Positions 22,037 through 29,650 of a stretch of 64,000 bases of DNA are shown here, piece by piece. The DNA is from Rheinheimera tangshanensis (lineage in GTDB: Bacteria; Pseudomonadota; Gammaproteobacteria; Enterobacterales; Alteromonadaceae): assembly GCF_014645135.1 (NCBI RefSeq), contig NZ_BMLH01000002.1:526966-590965 (forward strand), given 5' to 3'. Made by a program: the position numbers and the translations under genes. Under the pieces are notes generated by a model. That model did no database searches. It worked only from the letters and a program-made list of their open reading frames with translations, and was not told the origin of the DNA. How positions within the stretch are numbered: the stretch's first letter is position 1; the number at the start of each line of letters is the position of its first letter.

Positions 22037-24006
22037 GCCAGTTGGCTCTGTAGTTTTGCGCTTAGCGAAACGCCGTTGGCCTGAACCTCTAATAAACCCA
22101 GACTAATGGCGTTAAATAAATCCTGACGTAGTTGTTCAGCCTGCCAGGCACAAGGTCGACTCTGATGACACTGATAACCCAGGTGTAATGCGCCTTTCAA
22201 ACCTTGTTGCTCCGCCAGATACAAGCTGTACCACACCAGCTCTCGCAGCGCATCTAAATCCTGTTCGCAAATACGCTCTGAAAGAAGTGCATGCAGAGGC
22301 AGGACTGCAGAGTGAGCCTGATAGTCTTCAGGCAAGCTTTGTACGAGTTGATGTTGCAATTCCACAGCCTGTTGTTCTGAAGCACAGTACAACCAGAATT
22401 CCTGATCCTGTTCAACCCAGAATAACGATTGATCCAATATCAGCCTGAACCCCTCTAAATCAGTACTGACTTGTTGTATACCTTTGTTCAATAGCGCAGG
22501 CGTTTGTTGTGGCATCACCAGCAGCAAGTGTCCCTGAGTTTTGGTTCTGTGATGATGCAGCAATAACTCGGTAAAACTGCGCCATTGTGGCATTTGGACC
22601 AGTGGGCCAGAACGATTTTTTTTCTGTTTGCTCAACAGCAGTAGTAGTGTCAGGACGGCAATAGTCAGTAGAACCAGACTAATCCGCAACCAGTATTTCA
22701 GTTGAGTTTGCTGACTGAAGTGCAGCTCTTGTTGTTTTTCCTGTTGCAGCTGTAATTCAAGACTGCTTTGCAGGTTGTCCAGTTGCAGCTTGCTGGTATC
22801 GTTTAGCTCTGCCACCTCCATTTGGTTGGCTGTTTTTTCCAGTTGATAAGCTTGTTGCCATTGTTGCTCAAGCGCCGCGAGTTCTGCGCTTAATGCAAGA
22901 TGCTTACGCTTTAGAAAGGCCGCCAGCTTATCCGGTTCTGGAGCTGCTTCATCCAGCATTATTTTGGCTGCACTATAGTTTTGTTTTTTGATAAATACGT
23001 TCGCCAGAAATAAAGCGGTTTCTGCTTTAATCGATTGTGCTGAAAGCTGGCTGGCCAACTGATGTGCTTTGGTCAATAACTGCTCAGATTGGTCTAAGTC
23101 AACTTGTTCCAATGCCAATTCAGATAAGCTGACATAGGCAGAGATCAACATGTAAGGATCTTCACTCTCCACTGCCAGTTTCAGTGCTTTGTTGTAGGTT
23201 GTTTTGGCGTTGTCTAATTGTTTTAAAACTAATTGACTGTCACCGCTATTAATCAGTGCATTGACCTGAGCACTTAAGCTATTTAATTGCTGATACAGCC
23301 GCGCAGCCTCGTTAAAGTACTGTAACGCCAGCTCGTGTTGTTCCAGTTTTTGATAGGCCATCCCCAAGCGCATACTAATGGACGCTATCGCTTGCTGATC
23401 ACCCATTTCACTGGCAAGTGGCAACGAAGATTTAAAATATTGATAGGCCTTGCTCAGGTTGTTGTTTTGTAGATGCAGGCGTCCAAGCATGATCATGGAA
23501 TTCAACTGGCGCTGTTTATCTGCAGCTTGTGTTGCCAGGGTCAGGCTTTGGGTCGCGGCTTTCATCGCAAGTTCTACATTTCCCTGTTGATTATAAGCCT
23601 GAGCAAAACTTTCCAGAATATCCATACGCAAACTACGTATCGCTGTCGTGTCCTGTTCCGGCAAAATAGCTTCTGCCAGTTTTAACTTTTCGATGGCCAT
23701 CGCGGTGTCACGATAAAATACGCCATAGCTTAAAGCTTGCATCAATAAGATGCGGCCAGCCAGTTCAGCGTCAGGTTCCAAAGTCATAGCTTTATTGCTG
23801 AATTCCAATGCCGCTTCTTTATTCTTCAGGACATAATGACTGTAAGCCAATAAAAAATGCTCTTCGGCTGTTTTGGCTGGGTGCTTTAATTGTGTGTCAA
23901 GTTGTCCTTGTGGGTTGGCTTTGACTTGCTGCATTAATTGAGACAAATCTGCTGCATGAACCGAAAAAGTAACCAGTACTAAAAGAATGCTTAACGCGTG
24001 GCGCAT
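22027..24006 (-). CDS. TPR membrane protein with a degenerate GGDEF-like C-terminus
   Basis: A 659-residue protein: signal peptide (about 18 residues, FSVHAADL), tetratricopeptide repeats to about 330 (for example MRLGMAYQKLEQHELALQYF), a Gln/Leu-rich coiled coil, a transmembrane helix near 445-468 (RISLVLLTIAVLTLLLLL), and a cytoplasmic C-terminal domain of about 185 residues. That domain keeps echoes of a GGDEF fold, such as LRELVWYSLYLAEQQG, comparable with the ADxALYxAKxxG end of diguanylate cyclases. The GGDEF motif is absent, so I infer no cyclase activity. ATG 24006 has GGAG 9 bases ahead, which also explains an in-frame upstream TTG as the ribosome site itself. Confidence 0.75.
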   Translation of the reverse strand: MRHALSILLVLVTFSVHAADLSQLMQQVKANPQGQLDTQLKHPAKTAEEHFLLAYSHYVLKNKEAALEFSNKAMTLEPDAELAGRILLMQALSYGVFYRDTAMAIEKLKLAEAILPEQDTTAIRSLRMDILESFAQAYNQQGNVELAMKAATQSLTLATQAADKQRQLNSMIMLGRLHLQNNNLSKAYQYFKSSLPLASEMGDQQAIASISMRLGMAYQKLEQHELALQYFNEAARLYQQLNSLSAQVNALINSGDSQLVLKQLDNAKTTYNKALKLAVESEDPYMLISAYVSLSELALEQVDLDQSEQLLTKAHQLASQLSAQSIKAETALFLANVFIKKQNYSAAKIMLDEAAPEPDKLAAFLKRKHLALSAELAALEQQWQQAYQLEKTANQMEVAELNDTSKLQLDNLQSSLELQLQQEKQQELHFSQQTQLKYWLRISLVLLTIAVLTLLLLLSKQKKNRSGPLVQMPQWRSFTELLLHHHRTKTQGHLLLVMPQQTPALLNKGIQQVSTDLEGFRLILDQSLFWVEQDQEFWLYCASEQQAVELQHQLVQSLPEDYQAHSAVLPLHALLSERICEQDLDALRELVWYSLYLAEQQGLKGALHLGYQCHQSRPCAWQAEQLRQDLFNAISLGLLEVQANGVSLSAKLQSQLAHI

Positions 24007-24085
24007 GCAGAAGTTCTCCAAAAATAGACAACGCAGTGTAACTGAAAGAAAATCAGACAGCCAGATGAAAACGATGAGGTGCTTA

Positions 24086-24909
24086 GTGACTGATAATTCA
24101 GGATATTTATGGCTTCGGCAATGGCTTTTTTATAGCCTAAAAGTGCAGTTATCCAATCAGAGCGTTTGGAATGAGCAACTAAGGCGTTTAAGCGAGGAGC
24201 AGCCCTCGCAGTCATTTATTATCGGCATCAGCGGGGCGCAAGGCAGTGGAAAAAGTACACTCGCAGCCAGTTTACAACAACTATGGCTTGAGCAAGGGGT
24301 GCGCTCTGATGTGATCTCGCTGGATGATTATTATCTGGAACCAGCACAGCGGTTGGAGCTGGCACGTCTTTGGCACCCGCTCTTTGCTGAGCGTGGGGTC
24401 CCAGGGACTCATGAGACAGGCTTACTGCTTTCACAGCTTCGGGCATTTCTTCGTGGCGATGCTCAGAGTTGGCGCCGTTACGACAAAGGCAGAGACTGTA
24501 TTTCAGCTTACTCTGAAAAAACAGATGCCCGTTTGCTGATCCTCGAAGGATGGTGTGTTGGGGTGGCGGCTCAAGCGGATGCAGCCTTGCTTACCAGTCT
24601 GAATATGCTGGAACAACAGCAAGACCCTGACGTGATATGGCGGCGCAAAGTGAATCAGTCTGGCAATTATTAAACCATCTGCTATGGCTCAATGCACCGG
24701 ACTGGGACGCAGTATGCCGTTGGCGAGCTTTGCAAGAACTCCCTTTACAGCAGCAAGGGCTTGGCAAAAGCCCGGCTGAACTGACGCAGTTTATGTTGTA
24801 TTTTGAGCGTTTGACTCGTGAGAGCTGGCAACAACTGCCGCACTGCGCCGATTTTACTCTGACGCTGGGGCAAGATCACAGCCTGCTGAACCTCATACCT
24901 GACGAATAG
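24086..24909 (+). pseudogene. D-glycerate 3-kinase-like gene, frameshifted
   Basis: Two overlapping frames together make one kinase. The first (from GTG 24086, AGGTG ahead; ATG 24065 is the alternative) has a P-loop GISGAQGSGKST at 47-58, SLDDYYL, LWHPLFAERGVPGTHE and LEGWCVG, as in plant-type glycerate kinases, and stops at 24673 just after RRKVNQSGNY. The second frame (ATG 24637, to 24909) continues the family C-terminus: LNAPDWDAVCRWRALQE and FERLTRESW. The change is -1 relative to the first frame, with about 12 codons of overlap. I see no slippery heptamer, so a single-base mutation or a base-calling error is more likely than programmed shifting. The 3' end overlaps the convergent dehydrogenase gene by 17 bases. 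Confidence 0.75.
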
Positions 24910-25846
24910 GTTGTTGTGCCAGAAATGCCTGCAGGTTTTCAGCCAGTTGTGCCACCAGACGTTGCATGGCTTGACGACTAGCCCAGGCTACATGAGGAGT
25001 GATGATCAGGTTGGGTATGGCGCTTTGAAGCAGAGGATGATCGGCAGCCGGAGGCTCGGTACTTAGCACATCCAAAGCAGCTCCAGCCAGAGTACCTTTT
25101 AATAAGGCTTCTGCTAAAGCCACTTCATCAATCAGTCCCCCTCTGGCGGTATTGATCAGCAGCGCCTTCGGTTTCATAAAGCTTAGGGTTTTGGTATTGA
25201 TCAGTTGTGCCGTGTCTTCTGTCAAAGGACAATGCAAAGATAAGACGTCGGCCTGACGTAATGCATCTTCGAACGAGGTTCTGCCAGTACGGATCTCTTT
25301 AGCGTCCGGCCGTTCTGCAACAAGAACTCTCATGCCAAAAGCTTCAGCCAGACGAGCAGTAGCCTGACCTAAATCACCATAACCCAGCACAGCCATGGTT
25401 TTACCCGCCAGCTCTTCTATCGGCTGCAAGTGCAAACAAAATTGCGAGCTTTGACTCCAAGCGCCTTGTTGTACCGCCTGATGATAAGTCTGAATATGGT
25501 TGGTCAGTTGCAGCAACAAGGCAAACACCTGCTGTGGCACTGCAGTACCGGCATAACCCTGCGCATTGCAAACGACTATACCAGCCGCCTTGGCTGCGGC
25601 TAAATCCACCATATTGACGCCAGTTGCCGCCACCAGAATGCAGCGCAGCTCTGGCAGCGCCGCTATGGCTTTGGCATCTAATGCAACTTTATTGCTGATC
25701 AGCACTTGTGCGCCGCTGGCGTGATGCTGTAGCTGCTCAGCAGAGGTAGATGGATACAAAGTTAAACTAACGTCAGCCAGATGCAGCGGGCTTAAATCAG
25801 TGTCAGCCAAAGTGGCTGCATCGAGAAAAACAACCTTTGCAGCCAT
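24893..25846 (-). CDS. D-2-hydroxyacid (glycerate/hydroxypyruvate) dehydrogenase
   Basis: A 317-residue NAD(P)-dependent enzyme of the D-isomer 2-hydroxyacid dehydrogenase family. It has a Rossmann motif AVLGYGDLGQATARLA at about 153-168, NTARGGLIDEVAL with the catalytic Arg, and LIITPHVAWAS with the catalytic His. Overall it resembles HprA, which reduces hydroxypyruvate to D-glycerate. The neighbouring glycerate kinase-like gene supports that substrate: the two enzymes would make 3-phosphoglycerate. Specificity is inferred. It overlaps the trHb gene start/stop by 1 base and the kinase 3' end by 17. Confidence 0.85.
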   Translation of the reverse strand: MAAKVVFLDAATLADTDLSPLHLADVSLTLYPSTSAEQLQHHASGAQVLISNKVALDAKAIAALPELRCILVAATGVNMVDLAAAKAAGIVVCNAQGYAGTAVPQQVFALLLQLTNHIQTYHQAVQQGAWSQSSQFCLHLQPIEELAGKTMAVLGYGDLGQATARLAEAFGMRVLVAERPDAKEIRTGRTSFEDALRQADVLSLHCPLTEDTAQLINTKTLSFMKPKALLINTARGGLIDEVALAEALLKGTLAGAALDVLSTEPPAADHPLLQSAIPNLIITPHVAWASRQAMQRLVAQLAENLQAFLAQQPIRQV

Positions 25847-26262
25847 TAGCGATACACCACGTCTTTGTACATCGGGGCCAGCATAGCCAAAAATTCGTTT
25901 TGCGCTTCTATCGGCACTTGTTGTTGTTGCATGGCGCTGATGAGATGGTTCACCAGAGCGTCAAAATGGGCTTGAGTAATTTGGAATCCTGTATGGCTCT
26001 CCTGCATCGATGCGCCGGTATATTTACAGGGGCCACCAGCGAGTTCACAAAACTGTTCTATTAATAAACGGCGAAATCTGGGGATATCGGTATCAGCAAA
26101 ATGATGCACTATGCTGGAATCGTGTTCTATACCAGATAAAACACCATCCACAATATTTTCGACTCCTGTTTCGCCGCCTAAACGCTGATATAAGCTGGCT
26201 TCAGGATGGTGTTGGCATGCAGTTAATACTAAGGTCGTTACGAACAACAGGTATTTCACCAT
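25846..26262 (-). CDS. Group 1 truncated hemoglobin lipoprotein
   Basis: A 138-residue protein with a lipobox LTAC at 13-16, predicting lipid anchoring at Cys16, followed by a truncated globin of about 115 residues. Globin features: SLYQRLGGETGVENIVDGVL at the start, ELAGGPCKYTG in the E region, and the proximal His90 in MQESHTGFQI. Group 1 truncated globins bind O2 and NO and are usually cytoplasmic, so export is unusual. It overlaps the DUF3034 gene by 7 bases and the dehydrogenase gene by 1, forming a leftward unit. Electron partner and role are unknown. Confidence 0.85.
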   Translation of the reverse strand: MVKYLLFVTTLVLTACQHHPEASLYQRLGGETGVENIVDGVLSGIEHDSSIVHHFADTDIPRFRRLLIEQFCELAGGPCKYTGASMQESHTGFQITQAHFDALVNHLISAMQQQQVPIEAQNEFLAMLAPMYKDVVYR

Positions 26263-27083
26263 GTGCCCTCCACTGATAAATAAAAGCCCGTTTGTTCGGT
26301 GAGACCGGCAATATCACCTAAATCAACATAACCGAGCACCACAGATGCATTTTTATTAATAAACCAGGCGGCAAAGACGTCACGCCAGTGTTGTTCATCA
26401 GCAAACCCCAGCTGATTAGGTTTTTGTTTAAATTCTGTCCCCAGCGCCAGATTATAATTGAGCAACAACACTGCTGAGCTTTCAAACATCAGTTTGTGGC
26501 TAACGCCTGCGCCACCAAAGCCTAATAAGCCGGCTTGATGAGCATCGGTGGAGCGAACAGTGGCATTGAGCAGCAGATTGCGGCCTGCTATGGCATCAAA
26601 AAATACTTTGCTGGCAGCCAGATACAGCTCATAACCTGAATCATCTCCGGCTCCGACCGCTGCAGGTAAAGCAAAATCACGGTTTTTCTTAAACTGAGCC
26701 CCGAGGCTTATTTGCGGCATACCAGAGTATAAAAGTTCGCCCGCGATTTTGTACTTGATCCCCAGAATGTCCTGACGCAGTTCACCACCTATGGTATCCA
26801 AGGTAAATTTTTGCCGGGCAAAGGACAGTTCCCACTGATTATTAAAACTGGCTCCTATCCCCACACTGTCCAGCGTAAAATCATCGACGCCAACCCGCCC
26901 AGCAAAGGTGTTTACCGACCACTCATCGCTACTGCTGTAGCCGTTGATCGTAGCCCAAGGCACTATGCCGCCCCCTGAATTACCTTCAACAGTGGTTGCG
27001 CCACCTGTGGCTATTACTTTTGAGCCTGCCATCAGGCTGCCACTGGCCATCAGTAAACAAAGACTGCAGAGGAGTATTTTCAT
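26256..27083 (-). CDS. DUF3034 outer membrane-like protein
   Basis: A 275-residue exported protein with a signal peptide of about 19 residues (GSLMAGSKV). The mature part starts with the DUF3034 pattern (VIATGGATTVEGNSGGGIVPWA) and continues with alternating strands typical of a beta-barrel, ending in Trp, consistent with outer membrane insertion. Function unknown. It overlaps the GGDEF-EAL gene by 4 bases upstream and the trHb gene by 7 bases downstream, so the three are probably cotranscribed. Confidence 0.8.
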   Translation of the reverse strand: MKILLCSLCLLMASGSLMAGSKVIATGGATTVEGNSGGGIVPWATINGYSSSDEWSVNTFAGRVGVDDFTLDSVGIGASFNNQWELSFARQKFTLDTIGGELRQDILGIKYKIAGELLYSGMPQISLGAQFKKNRDFALPAAVGAGDDSGYELYLAASKVFFDAIAGRNLLLNATVRSTDAHQAGLLGFGGAGVSHKLMFESSAVLLLNYNLALGTEFKQKPNQLGFADEQHWRDVFAAWFINKNASVVLGYVDLGDIAGLTEQTGFYLSVEGTW

Positions 27084-29410
27084 TGATTGCTCTCTTGTTC
27101 AAACCAGTCAGGGCTTTTTTCAGAAAACTGTTGAAGCCATTCGCCGAAAACTTCTGAGGTTAAAGGTTTTGAAAAAAAGTAACCTTGTACTTTATCGCAT
27201 TGATACTGTTGTAATTTTGCCAGTCCTGCCAGATTTTCCAGGCCTTCAGCCGTTACTTTGAGGCCTAAACTATGGGCTAGTTGAGTGGTGGCGCTGACGA
27301 TCAGGGCGTCATCCTGATTGTGTTCGATGTCTTTAATAAAAGCCCGGTCAATTTTGACTTCGTGTACGGGTAATTGTTTTAAGTAAGCTAATGACGACTG
27401 ACCCGTACCAAAATCATCAATGGCTAACTCAATCCCCATGTCACGCAGTTGGGTTAAAATCTGGATCACTTGTTTAGGGTCCTGCATCACAGCACCTTCA
27501 GTGACCTCTAAAGCCAGCACTGAAGAGGGCAGGTGATAGCATTGCAACAGTGCAGCTATATCTGCAGGCAGTTGCGGGTTGGTGAGATCGTGAGCGGACA
27601 AGTTCACGGCCACTTTGATCCTTTTTCCTTGCTGATACCAGAGCGCTAGTTGTGCAATAACGGTATTGAGCATCCATTCGGTCACCAGCGCTATATTGCC
27701 GGCGTGTTCTGCTAATTTTATAAATTCATCCGGTGGTACAAAACCTAGTTCCGGATGTACCCAGCGGATCAGCGCTTCTGCTGAATGGCAGGACTGTTGT
27801 TGCAGATCGACTTTAGGTTGGTATACCACAAAAAGCTGGTTTTGCTGCAAAGCGGCAGGTAAATCACGCAAAATGGTCAGCTCACGCTGGTGGCTTTCAT
27901 CCTGGCCTTGTTGATAAAACGCGACTAAGCCGGGCTGATCTTTAGCATGATTAAGTGCAATATCCAGCCGTCGTATTGCATCATTGGCATGAACACTGCC
28001 GGGACTGATGTTATAAGCTCCAATGGTTACCTTCAGGCTCAATGGCGAGTCGGCCAGTAAGTACCCCGAGTGTAGTTGTAGTTTTAATTGTTCTAGCTGT
28101 TCCGCAGAAAAATAGTGGGTGTAGAGCAGTAAAAACTCATCACCGCCTAGTCGGGCCGCTAAGACAGGAGTTGGATTGAGTTGGTGTAAACGTTGGGCCA
28201 TTTGTTGTAGCAAAGAGTCGCCATTGGCAAAACCTAGAGCGTCATTGATATGCCTAAAGTTTTTGATATTCAGTAGTAACAAGCCCACATTTGCCGACGG
28301 CAGTAGTTCTGCCAGTCTACGTTCGGCTGCACCTCTGTTTTTTAACCCAGTCAATGAATCATGTTCGGCCTGATACAGCAATTCAGCTTCACGACTACGA
28401 ATGTCCTGCTGCATCTTATATAAAGTGTTGCCTAACACGCCAATTTCACCTTTGGCTTCGGGCAAATCTGCAGTGGTCTGGCCCTGGCCAATCTGGCTGG
28501 CGAAATTGGATAATAAACGCAGAGGTTGTGTGATGCTTCGGGCTATCACAAACGCTAGCAACAAGGCCAAGGTTAAACTGAAACCAAAAATTCCCAGTAG
28601 TTGTTGGCGGATGTCCTGGTAACTTTCCTGCCAGCGAGAACTTGGATAATGCAATACAGCCCACAGAAGTTGCTGCTTGTCTAAGGCCAGCGCCAAGGAT
28701 AAAAATTTATCCTCATTGCTGCTAAAAGGTTGCTGCCTGGTTTCAACCAGACTGGGTAACAATGGCAACAAACTTTGTTGAGTGTCGGTATCTAAAGTGG
28801 AATGCAGCGTCTGATTGCCTCTGTCGCCATTGGTGGTGAAACTGATGTCCAGATCCGTGATGCCTTTGATTTGTTCTGCAAGCTGCTTATTTAAACTAAA
28901 GCCCATACCAACCCAGGCTATAGTTTGAGGTGCTTTAACTGGTACTAAAACAAACTGATAGGAGTTGCCTGCTAATACAAGTATGTCGTTGACTGTGCCT
29001 GACTGATTGCCTTTGCTTTGCAAAAACACGGATTTTACATCTTCATTATTCAGGTCCGGGCTGGTGCTGGCGAGCAGATCTCCAGCAGGTGACAATAACA
29101 ACACTAAATCTGCATTGACTCTACTGCCATGATTTTCCAGTACAGATAAAATAGTTTCCTGCTCAGCAGTGGCTACAGCCCGTCTAAAGCCAAAATCACT
29201 GGCTAAGATACTGACAGAACTGCTGAGCTGGCTGGCCCTATTGTCCAAAGCCTGCAGAAACACATTCGCTGCAACTTTCAATACTTGCTGTGCCTGCTGC
29301 TCGCTGTCTTTTTTCATGGTACTTAACGTGGCGAGGCCGCTGGCTAAAGCCAGAATAGTCAATAAGCTGATAAGGGAAACTACCAATCTGCTGCGTAATG
29401 AATCGAACAT
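27080..29410 (-). CDS. Membrane GGDEF-EAL protein with periplasmic sensor and HAMP
   Basis: A 776-residue signalling protein: TM1 near 8-30, a periplasmic sensor of about 240 residues (Cache-like, ligand unknown), TM2 near 270-290, HAMP, a GGDEF domain with intact RLGGDEF near 420, and an EAL domain with EALIRW near 545 and the DFGTGQSSLAYLKQLP loop. Both catalytic signatures are intact, so it may make and break c-di-GMP; the RxxD I-site five residues ahead of GGDEF is absent (PVLAARLGGDEF). ATG 29410 has an AGGT ribosome site; the 27 upstream codons lack one and look like untranslated leader. Confidence 0.9.
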   Translation of the reverse strand: MFDSLRSRLVVSLISLLTILALASGLATLSTMKKDSEQQAQQVLKVAANVFLQALDNRASQLSSSVSILASDFGFRRAVATAEQETILSVLENHGSRVNADLVLLLSPAGDLLASTSPDLNNEDVKSVFLQSKGNQSGTVNDILVLAGNSYQFVLVPVKAPQTIAWVGMGFSLNKQLAEQIKGITDLDISFTTNGDRGNQTLHSTLDTDTQQSLLPLLPSLVETRQQPFSSNEDKFLSLALALDKQQLLWAVLHYPSSRWQESYQDIRQQLLGIFGFSLTLALLLAFVIARSITQPLRLLSNFASQIGQGQTTADLPEAKGEIGVLGNTLYKMQQDIRSREAELLYQAEHDSLTGLKNRGAAERRLAELLPSANVGLLLLNIKNFRHINDALGFANGDSLLQQMAQRLHQLNPTPVLAARLGGDEFLLLYTHYFSAEQLEQLKLQLHSGYLLADSPLSLKVTIGAYNISPGSVHANDAIRRLDIALNHAKDQPGLVAFYQQGQDESHQRELTILRDLPAALQQNQLFVVYQPKVDLQQQSCHSAEALIRWVHPELGFVPPDEFIKLAEHAGNIALVTEWMLNTVIAQLALWYQQGKRIKVAVNLSAHDLTNPQLPADIAALLQCYHLPSSVLALEVTEGAVMQDPKQVIQILTQLRDMGIELAIDDFGTGQSSLAYLKQLPVHEVKIDRAFIKDIEHNQDDALIVSATTQLAHSLGLKVTAEGLENLAGLAKLQQYQCDKVQGYFFSKPLTSEVFGEWLQQFSEKSPDWFEQESNQ

Positions 29411-29650
29411 TTGACCTCGTTGTGGCAGCCCAACTTGAATGCTGTCATAGTAGATAAAAAAATTCCGGGTAGCGCAACACTGCGCGCTCAACTAAGCATA
29501 AGTGAAAAGCAAAGGTCTGGAAATGTGTTTTAAAACCTTAGCAATAACTCGGTTTGCACTCAACTCTAAAGCGTCAGAACCAAAGAAAAACCTGATTATT
29601 CAATTTAGTAGTTTTACGGATAACGAAAAACAGCTCAAGAGGAGCCGTGT

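Noticed and set aside
24629..24680. Programmed -1 frameshift in the glycerate kinase gene
   Set aside because: No X-XXY-YYZ heptamer or downstream structure is visible in the overlap of the two frames; mutation or base-calling error is simpler.
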